Source of the DNA: CAZAFL01 sp964484465
Lineage (GTDB): Bacteria; Bacteroidota; Ignavibacteria; UBA10030; SZUA-254
Length of the DNA stretch: 10,398 nt
Direction of reading: 5' to 3'
NCBI GenBank assembly: GCA_964484465.1
Contig: CAZAFL010000052.1
Coordinates: forward strand, 1 to 10,398
The notes below the pieces were generated by a model. That model searched no databases. It saw nothing but the letters and a program-made list of their open reading frames with translations, and was not told the origin of the DNA. Shown here one piece after another: positions 1-6,568 of this stretch. The translations under genes were made by a program, and so were the position numbers. Position 1 is the first letter of the stretch. The number at the start of each line of letters is the position of its first letter.

Positions 1-67
1 CAAAGGTACGGAGAGCCGCTTAAAAATATTTTCCACAACTATTGATATTTACTCCGCAAATAGAGGC

Positions 68-973
68 ATGAATCTATTCATGAATAACATTCAGATATTT
101 ACTGTAACAATTCTCTTGTCTTCGACTGTCGCTTTCTCAGCCGGACGAAAATCAGTTCCCCTCGTTCCGCTGAACGGGACACCTGTCACAGTCATAATCA
201 ACGAGAAAGAAAAACAATACTATGGGATTGCACATCAGTCGCCGCTTAAATTACAGCTCGATGGTCCCGGAAAATTGACAATCATGAGTCGATTGAGATT
301 ACCCAAAAACAGTGCCGATGTTGAAAAATACACCATACGCGTAGTCGAAGAGAAAAAGGCGCTGAAAATTCAAACAACTCAGACAGATAAATCGGAAGCT
401 GAAATCAAATCTTCCGACGACGTGGCAGGTAAAAGCCGCAAGTTTTCTATGAATGTTCCTGAAGGATCGTTTACATACGAATTCTGGCTGGATGATACTC
501 CACGCGATGCATTAGTACGATTTACGATGGAGCCATCTAAAGAGAAAAGAAGTCTTGTTGCTATCGAGCCCCTCTCGTACGACAAGATCGTCACTGCCAA
601 GATCAATGAAAGTCTTGTTGCTTATTATGTTGCGTCGAAAGAGAGGCCTGTTCAGCTACGCGTCGTCGGTCCGACACAACTGGAAGTAATGGCGCGATTG
701 AATTACGATGTGAGGATGAACGGGGACCAGAAGTATCAGTTGACGATACAGGAGGGGCAGAAGCTCATTGCTCAGAAGCTGCTACAGACGTCGAAATCTG
801 TTGGGTTAAGTTATGAGGATTGGAGAGAAGTTGTTCCCGGAAAGCCAAACAAATTCTCGCTTACCGTCCCTCAGGGAGAACATACATATCGATATTCTTT
901 CGGAGAGTCAATCGCGTTGTCAGTATCGCTGAAGTTTTCCTTACCTGCAAAGGACTTGAATAACGAGAAGTGA
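68..973 (+). CDS. Secreted protein of unknown function with a duplicated ~130-residue domain
   Basis: I do not recognise the family. Residues 1-25 form a signal peptide: a hydrophobic stretch ending in VAFSA, followed by charged GRKS, so the product should be periplasmic or cell-surface. The mature part is two diverged copies of one beta-rich unit, about residues 31-156 and 165-293. Matching landmarks are KLQLDGPGKLTIMSRLRL with VQLRVVGPTQLEVMARLNY, EKYTIRVVEE with QKYQLTIQEG, and KFSMNVPEGSFTYEF with KFSLTVPQGEHTYRY. There are no cysteines, membrane segments or catalytic motifs I can point to; a binding or structural role is a guess. The start is uncertain: ATG 68 has AGAGG only 1 nt before it, while ATG 80 (residue 5) has it 13 nt before and leaves a slightly cleaner signal peptide. 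The frame stays open to the left window edge, but the residues upstream of 68 do not look like protein. It lies 113 nt before a TonB-dependent receptor on the same strand. Confidence 0.8.
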   Translation: MNLFMNNIQIFTVTILLSSTVAFSAGRKSVPLVPLNGTPVTVIINEKEKQYYGIAHQSPLKLQLDGPGKLTIMSRLRLPKNSADVEKYTIRVVEEKKALKIQTTQTDKSEAEIKSSDDVAGKSRKFSMNVPEGSFTYEFWLDDTPRDALVRFTMEPSKEKRSLVAIEPLSYDKIVTAKINESLVAYYVASKERPVQLRVVGPTQLEVMARLNYDVRMNGDQKYQLTIQEGQKLIAQKLLQTSKSVGLSYEDWREVVPGKPNKFSLTVPQGEHTYRYSFGESIALSVSLKFSLPAKDLNNEK

Positions 974-1086
974 GCCTGACGCTCCCTTGAATGCTCTGAT
1001 GAAGAAGTTCCCCGTGTCATTCCTGCTATGTGGATACTTCCGCGAATTCCGAACCCGCACCTAAAGAATGACGAGACTGCATCATA

Positions 1087-3522
1087 ATGAGGATCATACT
1101 ATATCTTCTTAACATCCTCATTATGTGGTCGGTGATTTCAACGAACTCTTTTGCGCAGATCGACAGCTCCGGAAGCATCAGAGGTAGAGTCATTGCCGAT
1201 TCAACCGAAAATCCCTTGGAATTTGTCAATGTACTGCTTTTAAGAGTCGGTGACAGCTCGCTTGTTATGGGAGCGTCGACGGGCGCTGATGGTAAATTTG
1301 AAATGAACACGGTTTCATGGGGAGAATATTTTGTCAACTTCAACCGGATCGGGTATAAGCTAAGACGCACTTCGAGGTTTACGATCGATGCTCAACACAG
1401 GCGTCTCAATCTTGGAACGATCACACTGGTCGATACATCGGTGAATATGGAAGAAGTGACTGTCACCGCCGAAAGATCTCCATTCGTTTCCTCCATTGAT
1501 CGAATGACTTACTATGTCGATCGAGATGTCACGACTAAAGCTGCCTCGGCGAGTGAGTTACTTGAGAACATTCCGTCCGTACAGGTCGATCTGAACGGAG
1601 AAGTGAGTCTGCGCGGATCAAAAAGGGTGCTGCTGATGATAAACGGAAAACGGTCTCCCATTTTGGAGCGGCAGGAAGGAATTTTTTTAGAACAACTGCC
1701 GGCAAATTCAATTGAAAGAATAGAGGTCATTACGACGCCTTCGGCGCGCTACAGAGCAGAAGGCAAATCCGGGATCATCAATATCGTTTTAAAAAAGGAT
1801 GTGCCGCTTGGCACGCAGGGTAATCTCGATGCACATGCAAGCAACGATAGCCGTTACAACGGCAATGTGCGTGTAAATTACAGCCCTGGCAATTACAATC
1901 TCTATGGCACGTACAGCATTCGCAGGGATAATCATAATCGCATTAATTCAGATGTGCGGTATGAAGCAACACGTTCAAATCCGGATTCTGTTTCATCAAT
2001 CTACACGGACAACCTCTATGAATTCTCTCATCCCATGACGCATCTTGCAACGCTTGGATTTGATTACCGAACTGACTCGTTGAACAGCTTTGGGATTTCT
2101 TTTAATTACTTTAGGAATAGCTTTACGAGAACTGACAGTTCGTACAGACTCTTACAGAGTCCGAGCGGTGCACATCTCAGCGAATATGTTCGCAGCGACT
2201 CCGGCAACAAAGTTGATCAGGAATACGGGTTCACATTCAACTATCTCCACAATTTTTCGCGGCAGGACCACAAGTTGCATATTGAAGCTGTTGCGTCCAG
2301 ATCTCCCGAGACAGATTCATACAACTTCACAAATACATACATCTCGCCAACTTTTCCAACGGCTCATGATAACTCTCTCACTGGACCTCGTGATGACAAG
2401 GCTTCGTTATCTGTTGATTATTCCAACGTCCTCAGCAAAACTTCTTCGCTAGAAGTAGGATATCTGGGTGATCTGAGCCGTACTGATCTTAACTATTATG
2501 CCGAGAATTATGATCTTATCCAGCGACAATTTGTTCCAGACCCCGCGAAGACAAGCCGGTATAGTTACCATGAGTCCATTCACTCGGTGTACGCTGCATA
2601 CAAAGAATCCTTCGGAAAGGTCGGCATGTTGGCGGGTTTCAGGGTCGAGAGCGCGTCGAATACTTCGGAACTGCTTTCTCTTGATTCTGCTGTTTCCAAC
2701 AGCTATTGGAATATTTTCCCCAGCCTTCATCTCTCATACCCGTTGAGCAAACCTATCGAGCTGAGGCTCAGCTACAGTCGTCGCATCTCACGGCCGAAAG
2801 CGAGAGATCTTGATCCATTCGCTGAGTATCGTGATCCTAAAAACATTACGCATGGAAATCCCTATCTTGTTCCTGAATACATTCACTCTCTTGAGTTTGG
2901 ATTTCAGATTCAGGGTAAACGGATTCATGTGTTGCCGAGTGTGTTCTATCGATATGCTACAAACGACATCAGCTCGATCAAACGAATTGTGAATCTTTCA
3001 ACGTTGCAGACGACGAAAGAGAACGTAGCTTCGGATCGATCAGTCGGACTAGAGCTGATTTGCTCGTGGCGAGCTGGCGATTTTTTTTCCACCCGTCTGA
3101 GTACGACCGCGTTGAATGAACAGCTTGATGCCTCCAATATCGGCAATGGAAAGTACCAGTCTAATGTTTCGTGGAGCGGTACGTTCACCGCGACTGCAAA
3201 TGTTGCAAAGGACTCAAGATTCGAGATACACTCGCATTGGAGCTCATTACGATTGTCGCCGCAAGGCGAACACTTTCCAAATGCCGTTGCCAACCTCGGA
3301 TTTCGTCAAGAACTTCTTGAAGATAAGCTGTCGCTCACTGTGACACTCTCGGATATATTCAAGACTTTTAAACGACACGATGAACTGGATATTCCGAGAT
3401 TGCAGCAGACTGTCATCAATACCCGTGAATCCAGGGTTTTCTTTCTTGGATTCACGTATCGCCTCGGGACAATCCCAAAGAAATTTAAGGAAGATGAATT
3501 CCGTTACGATGAAGATGAGTAA
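1087..3522 (+). CDS. TonB-dependent receptor, outer-membrane beta-barrel family
   Basis: Complete 811-aa outer-membrane transporter of the Bacteroidota type. A signal peptide ends near residue 23 (NSFA-Q). Residues ~29-100 are a carboxypeptidase-regulatory-like domain (GSIRGRVIADS, then STGADGKFEM and NRIGYKL). Residues ~120-237 are the plug: EEVTVTAER, then SELLENIPSVQVD, GEVSLRG, LLMINGKRSP and IERIEVITTPSARYRAEG, ending in GIINIVLKK. The remainder is the barrel, including the family hallmark near residues 565-597 (SYSRRISRPKARDLDPF, GNPYLVPE), and closes with FFLGFTYRLG plus an acidic tail. Such receptors use TonB-ExbBD energy to import siderophores, oligosaccharides, peptides and similar; the ligand cannot be read from sequence. 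Its stop is 15 nt before a poly-gamma-glutamate hydrolase homologue, suggesting co-transcription. ATG 1087 is chosen because the signal peptide begins there; the Shine-Dalgarno is weak. Confidence 0.95.
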   Translation: MRIILYLLNILIMWSVISTNSFAQIDSSGSIRGRVIADSTENPLEFVNVLLLRVGDSSLVMGASTGADGKFEMNTVSWGEYFVNFNRIGYKLRRTSRFTIDAQHRRLNLGTITLVDTSVNMEEVTVTAERSPFVSSIDRMTYYVDRDVTTKAASASELLENIPSVQVDLNGEVSLRGSKRVLLMINGKRSPILERQEGIFLEQLPANSIERIEVITTPSARYRAEGKSGIINIVLKKDVPLGTQGNLDAHASNDSRYNGNVRVNYSPGNYNLYGTYSIRRDNHNRINSDVRYEATRSNPDSVSSIYTDNLYEFSHPMTHLATLGFDYRTDSLNSFGISFNYFRNSFTRTDSSYRLLQSPSGAHLSEYVRSDSGNKVDQEYGFTFNYLHNFSRQDHKLHIEAVASRSPETDSYNFTNTYISPTFPTAHDNSLTGPRDDKASLSVDYSNVLSKTSSLEVGYLGDLSRTDLNYYAENYDLIQRQFVPDPAKTSRYSYHESIHSVYAAYKESFGKVGMLAGFRVESASNTSELLSLDSAVSNSYWNIFPSLHLSYPLSKPIELRLSYSRRISRPKARDLDPFAEYRDPKNITHGNPYLVPEYIHSLEFGFQIQGKRIHVLPSVFYRYATNDISSIKRIVNLSTLQTTKENVASDRSVGLELICSWRAGDFFSTRLSTTALNEQLDASNIGNGKYQSNVSWSGTFTATANVAKDSRFEIHSHWSSLRLSPQGEHFPNAVANLGFRQELLEDKLSLTVTLSDIFKTFKRHDELDIPRLQQTVINTRESRVFFLGFTYRLGTIPKKFKEDEFRYDEDE

Positions 3523-3537
3523 ATAAGGCCGATATAT

Positions 3538-4194
3538 GTGAAAGAACGATCGTACAATTACCGTGAATCACGATTCGTGGATACATTCTCCAGCATGAGT
3601 GAATTGATGAACACGCTGCCTGCCAGGAGTAATTATTCAATTCACATCGATCGGTCGCATCAATCGAAGGTCAAAGTTTTTGCGCCACATGGCGGTTGTA
3701 TTGAGCCATGCACTGAGCCCATCGCCATGGCTATCGGGAGGGACATGCTGGACTGCTTTGTGTTCAGTGGTACGAGGAAGAAAGACTGCTTCAAGACGCT
3801 TCATGTTTCAAGCATTCATTATGACGAGCCGCGGTGTATGGAGATGGCTCGGGAAGCAGAAGTGGCAATTTCTCTGCACGGCTGCGACGGAGAAGAGAGT
3901 TTTATTGTTGTAGGCGGGAGCAACAAGACCTTTTCATCAAATCTTCTTTCTCACCTAATCGACTCTGGATATTCTGCTAGCCCCGCAGTTGCAGAGATGG
4001 CAGGTAGAGATGAGCGAAATTTTATTAATCAAGCTCGACGAGGAGGCGTTCAGCTCGAACTCAGCGCTGGGTTTCGAAGAAAACTTTTCCCAGGTTTTCC
4101 CAAAAGTATCCAGCGTCATCCAAAAGAATTCGCACGATTTGTTGAATCAATGCAATCATGGATTTGCGATATTGATCATGCGTTGACCTCTTGA
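3538..4194 (+). CDS. Poly-gamma-glutamate hydrolase family protein (PghP/DUF867-like)
   Basis: This 218-aa protein resembles the family of the phage PghP enzyme, a zinc-dependent hydrolase of poly-gamma-glutamate with a carboxypeptidase-like fold. Visible landmarks in family order are VFAPHGGCIEP (H51, E56), LHVSSIHYDEP (H89), AISLHGCDGEE (H114), IVVGGSN (123-129), and NFINQARRGGVQLELSAG (161-178). H51, E56 and H114 sit where the metal ligands are expected, so it is probably active. Length is typical. The start is GTG 3538, preceded by TAAGG at 3524-3528 with 9-nt spacing; the next ATG (3595, residue 20) would cut into the conserved N-terminus. No signal peptide is visible, so it should act in the cytoplasm, on imported fragments or another gamma-glutamyl or amide substrate, unless secreted by an unusual route. 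It follows the TonB receptor by 15 nt and is followed at once by an amidohydrolase relic. Homologues occur in both phages and bacteria; no other phage genes are visible here. Confidence 0.85.
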   Translation: MKERSYNYRESRFVDTFSSMSELMNTLPARSNYSIHIDRSHQSKVKVFAPHGGCIEPCTEPIAMAIGRDMLDCFVFSGTRKKDCFKTLHVSSIHYDEPRCMEMAREAEVAISLHGCDGEESFIVVGGSNKTFSSNLLSHLIDSGYSASPAVAEMAGRDERNFINQARRGGVQLELSAGFRRKLFPGFPKSIQRHPKEFARFVESMQSWICDIDHALTS

Positions 4195-4210
4195 GAACGA
4201 GGGTAAGCAA

Positions 4211-4400
4211 TCCGGGAGCTGAGTCAATGTGGCGAAGTATTTCTCGCTGGAGGAAGGTGGGTCAGGCGATGCCTGGCTACTACGCAGACTTGCTGGTGCT
4301 GGTCAAGAATCGGCTAGAAGACGTGCTTAATTCAAAGAAGCTTAGTTTAGTAATTCTAGACGGCAAAACCCTTGATAGACAAAAACTCTTGGCGAGGTAA
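4211..4400 (+). pseudogene. C-terminal relic of an amidohydrolase (imidazolonepropionase-like family)
   Basis: Only the last ~60 residues of a metal-dependent amidohydrolase are recognisable, split over two frames. From 4226 one frame reads NVAKYFSLEEGGSG, the usual stretch before the final strand. Near 4262-4268 the frame shifts, and the reading continues as AMPGYYADLLVLVKNRLED, then NSKKLSLVILDGKTLDRQ and LLAR, ending at TAA 4398. This matches the family's C-terminal PGKxADLVVLDxNPLED...VxxDGK signature. An in-frame TGA at 4220 precedes NVAK, and the catalytic barrel with its metal ligands is absent, so the locus is not functional. It starts within about 30 nt of the poly-gamma-glutamate hydrolase stop, on the same strand, so it was probably the next gene of that operon. 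Confidence 0.8.
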
Positions 4401-4405
4401 TAGCA

Positions 4406-4428
4406 CGATCATAAGGTCCCTTATATCG
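4406..4428. repeat. Inverted repeat just after the amidohydrolase relic
   Basis: CGAT-c-ATAAGG, then tc, then CCTTATATCG: ten base pairs with one unpaired C. It begins 5 nt after the relic's stop codon at 4400, so it may be the old operon's stem-loop. No T-run follows, so it is not a textbook intrinsic terminator. Confidence 0.4.
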
Positions 4429-4480
4429 AAGTGCCAAACAGAATGTTGGATATGTATGCCCTGCTCACAAGAAAATTTCC

Positions 4481-4507
4481 TGGGAATAGAAGTTGAAATG
4501 ATTCCCA
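4481..4507. repeat. Short inverted repeat TGGGAAT/ATTCCCA
   Basis: Seven-bp perfect arms separated by 13 nt, in gene-free DNA between the amidohydrolase relic and the RRM gene. No function can be assigned, and arms this short can occur by chance. Confidence 0.3.
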
Positions 4508-4535
4508 TGGAGAGAAGCTAAGTCATTAGCCGAGC

Positions 4536-4579
4536 GATGTCGGGAGTTGTGTGCAAAGCGATCAATGTCTCCCGACATC
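4536..4579 (-). terminator. Stem-loop downstream of the RRM gene, possible terminator
   Basis: Perfect 11-bp arms GATGTCGGGAG (4536-4546) and CTCCCGACATC (4569-4579) enclose a 22-nt loop. The element lies 29 nt past the RRM stop codon in the direction of transcription, where a 3' stem-loop would be expected. It lacks a U-tract and the loop is long, so it may stabilise the 3' end rather than terminate. Together with the repeats at 4406 and 4481 it accounts for what is visible in the 4401-4607 gap. Confidence 0.45.
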
Positions 4580-4607
4580 CCGGCGTACTATTTCCTTCGA
4601 GGACAGC

Positions 4608-4928
4608 TTACCAGCGTCGGCCACCGCTCCGGTTACCACCGCCACCGCCGCCCCGATAACCACCACCACCACGGTTAGAACGTTCGGTGCGCGGACGCGC
4701 TTCGTTCACATCGAGCGACCGGCCTTTCAATTCTTTTCCTGCCAGTTCGTCTATTGCCTTCTGCGCTTCGGCTTGCACATTCATCTCGACGAATGCAAAT
4801 CCCTTGGATAGGCCGTTGAATTTGTCCTTGACGATGCTGACCTCGCTGACCTGGCCGTGCGCCTCAAACGCAGCTCTCAGATCATCTTCAGTCACATCGC
4901 GTGCGAGATTGCCTACATAGAGTCTCAT
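4608..4928 (-). CDS. RRM-domain RNA-binding protein with glycine/arginine-rich tail
   Basis: A 106-aa single-RRM protein of the bacterial glycine-rich RNA-binding type. RNP2 is LYVGNL at residues 3-8 and RNP1 is KGFAFVEM at 42-49. The fold closes by about residue 78, followed by a flexible tail (~83-106) of RGG-like repeats ending GNRSGGRRW. Such proteins bind single-stranded RNA and are often cold- or stress-induced in cyanobacteria and Bacteroidota; that applies here only by analogy. I start at ATG 4928 (MRLYVGNL), the normal N-terminus; a GTG at 4973 would add 15 unconserved residues. It is the next gene downstream of the DEAD-box helicase on the same strand, with a 224-nt spacer that probably carries its own promoter. 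TTATAAT about 12 nt before the ATG is AT-rich, but too close to be its promoter with a normal leader. Confidence 0.92.
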   Translation of the reverse strand: MRLYVGNLARDVTEDDLRAAFEAHGQVSEVSIVKDKFNGLSKGFAFVEMNVQAEAQKAIDELAGKELKGRSLDVNEARPRTERSNRGGGGYRGGGGGGNRSGGRRW

Positions 4929-5050
4929 GATAATCTCATTATAAGTTGGTGTGTTTTGTGGTTTGTTCCCCACTCGACGGCGAACCTGACGAGGATAACC
5001 TGAAACGACGGCCGGGAAGCGGCTCCGAGTGAGGATTGGTCGGATTCATT

Positions 5051-5062
5051 CAAATGCATTTG
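5051..5062. repeat. 12-bp perfect palindrome CAAATGCATTTG
   Basis: A self-complementary site in the helicase-RRM spacer, 11 nt downstream of the candidate -7 box of the RRM promoter, so near the predicted transcription start. That position would suit a dimeric repressor, but no regulator is identified, and a single 12-bp palindrome can be chance. Confidence 0.3.
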
Positions 5063-5072
5063 GTTCTCATAA

Positions 5073-5102
5073 CAAATGTACCAGAAAAAAGAAACTTTCA
5101 GA
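5073..5102 (-). promoter_or_regulatory. Candidate promoter of the RRM gene
   Basis: Read on the - strand, TACATTTG (5080-5073) fits the Bacteroidota -7 consensus TAnnTTTG. TCTG (5102-5099) lies 18 nt upstream at about the -33 position, one mismatch from TTTG. This would give a leader of roughly 140 nt for the RRM mRNA and transcription independent of the helicase. It rests only on motif matching. Confidence 0.35.
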
Positions 5103-5152
5103 CCACCGGATTTTCACATCAGATCGAATATCATGCCGTGTCTCTGGCGGAA

Positions 5153-6361
5153 TCACCGACCTGTCCTGCGTTCTTGCCGATTCGACCATCTTTGTCGGCG
5201 TCTGTGATTGCGAGGCACACCATGCAGTTTCGGCACTTCGATCGTTTTCGGAAGATCCGCGGACACCACGGCTTTGAGCGTAATGCGTCCGCTGTACGTA
5301 AAGAGCACTTGCTTGAAGAACTGGCGCTCATCATCGGTGGCGACGAGCGAAATTGCCTCGCCACGCTTTCCTGCCCTTGCCGTGCGACCGACGCGGTGAG
5401 TGTACGAGTCAACGTCACGCGGAATTTCGTAGTTATAGACATGCGTCACGTCGTCGATGTGTAAACCCCGTGCGGCGACATCGGTGGCAACAAGCACATT
5501 GAACTTCTTCTGACGGAAATCCGCGGTGACACGCTCCCGTTGATTCTGCGACATGTCGCCGTGGAGGCACTTCGCTTGGACTCCGTTGTGCGAAAGTTTC
5601 CGCACAAGTTTTGAGGTAATGTGTTTACGATTGCAGAAAACCAGCGCCAGATCCCGTTCCGCCCGGAGCAAGTGGATCAGGAGTGAAAGCTTCTGCTCCG
5701 TGTTCGTTTGGAAGTAAGTTTGCTGGAGAAATTCTGGTTTCACCGCGGAGGGAAGCTCGATTCCCTCGGGGTTCACAAGATACTTCTGGCTAACCCTCAC
5801 AATTTCGTTCGGGAGGGTGGCGCTGAGCAAGAGAGTTTGTCGGCGTTTTGGTACAAACCGGAGAATACGGTCGATGTCGGGAAGGAAACCCATATCCAGC
5901 ATCCGGTCTGCTTCATCGAACACGAGATGTTTAATTGTCTGGAAGTGAAGCTCGCCGCGCTGGAGCAGGTCGAGCAGCCTGCCGGGTGTTCCGACGATTA
6001 TGTTTGTTTGGCGCAGCTTGCGGATCTGTTCAGTGAGCGAGGTGCCCCCGTAGACCGGTGTAATGCCCAAACGTTTCCCGTGTGAAAACTTGACAAATTC
6101 CTCCGAGATCTGAAGGGCAAGTTCGCGTGTCGGTGCGAGAATCAGCGTCGTCAACCCTTCGCCACGTTCCATTCGATCAAGAATGGGAAGAGCGTAGCTG
6201 AGGGTTTTACCCGAGCCGGTTTCCGATTGCGCGATGACATCGCGGCCGGCAGTAATGAGCGGGATCAGTTTCTCCTGTACGGGAGTGGGAAAGTCAATGC
6301 CGTGTTTGGTGAGCAGCGCAAGAGTGGATTTGGAGAGAGAAAAAGATTCGAACCTAATCAT
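5153..6361 (-). CDS. DEAD-box ATP-dependent RNA helicase (RhlE/DeaD-like)
   Basis: A 402-aa two-RecA-domain RNA helicase with all main motifs intact: aromatic F4 and Q29 of the Q motif, Walker A AQSETGSGKT (44-53), PTRELA (77-82), TPGR (125-128), DEAD (149-152), SAT (180-182), ATDVAARGLH (292-301) and HRVGRTARAG (322-331). It should unwind or remodel short RNA duplexes, as family members do in ribosome assembly, mRNA decay and cold adaptation. The C-terminus beyond residue ~345 is short and ends in a basic RNA-binding-type tail (NHRRRQRWSNRQERRTGR); there is no DbpA-like or CsdA-like extra domain, so I give no finer subfamily. ATG 6361 places the Q motif at the expected distance; the Shine-Dalgarno is weak. 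The RRM protein is its downstream neighbour. The antisense ORFs here, such as 5036-5464 and 5708-6085, are shadows. Confidence 0.95.
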   Translation of the reverse strand: MIRFESFSLSKSTLALLTKHGIDFPTPVQEKLIPLITAGRDVIAQSETGSGKTLSYALPILDRMERGEGLTTLILAPTRELALQISEEFVKFSHGKRLGITPVYGGTSLTEQIRKLRQTNIIVGTPGRLLDLLQRGELHFQTIKHLVFDEADRMLDMGFLPDIDRILRFVPKRRQTLLLSATLPNEIVRVSQKYLVNPEGIELPSAVKPEFLQQTYFQTNTEQKLSLLIHLLRAERDLALVFCNRKHITSKLVRKLSHNGVQAKCLHGDMSQNQRERVTADFRQKKFNVLVATDVAARGLHIDDVTHVYNYEIPRDVDSYTHRVGRTARAGKRGEAISLVATDDERQFFKQVLFTYSGRITLKAVVSADLPKTIEVPKLHGVPRNHRRRQRWSNRQERRTGR

Positions 6362-6441
6362 GTATGTCTTTGAATGTTGGAATACCTGGAAATTAAACCA
6401 TCGGCGCGAGCGGAAGCTGAACGGTGTGCACGAACGCGATA

Positions 6442-6486
6442 GGGGTATGTAATATAATGGATTCTCTGGTCATTACCTAATACCCC
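6442..6486. repeat. Bulged inverted repeat in the helicase upstream region
   Basis: GGGGTATGTAAT (6442-6453) pairs with ATTAC-cta-ATACCCC (6472-6486): 12 bp with a 3-nt bulge and an 18-nt loop. It sits ~80 nt upstream of the helicase ATG and ~80 nt downstream of the radical SAM stop. It could be the upstream gene's 3' stem-loop, a leader structure of the helicase mRNA, or an operator. It is the only notable structure I see in the 6362-6568 gap. Confidence 0.4.
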
Positions 6487-6568
6487 CACTCGGCAATGGA
6501 GGCAGGCATGAAATGTGCTCATCACAAACTGAGCCAGTGCCATAAAATGTGGACAGGCCAGAAAATAT

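Noticed and set aside
2..67. Open frame continuing from the left edge into the first gene
   Set aside because: The translated text before 68 has no protein character, and the signal peptide fixes the N-terminus at 68 or 80; the openness is probably chance over 66 nt.
550..622. 13-bp direct repeat AAGTCTTGTTGCT at 550 and 610
   Set aside because: It is in-frame and encodes the similar pieces RSLVA and ESLVA; most simply a coding coincidence, not a separate DNA element.
3538..4400. Prophage remnant suggested by the PghP-like gene
   Set aside because: No integrase, structural, lysis or attachment-site sequences are visible, and the neighbours are ordinary chromosomal genes.
4929..4973. GTG start at 4973 giving a 121-aa RRM protein
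   Set aside because: RRM proteins of this type begin with MRLYVGNL-like sequence; the extra 15 residues look non-conserved, and ATG 4928 fits better.
5036..5464. + strand ORF of 142 aa opposite the helicase 3' end
   Set aside because: It is antisense to conserved helicase motifs and has no recognisable protein features; a shadow frame.
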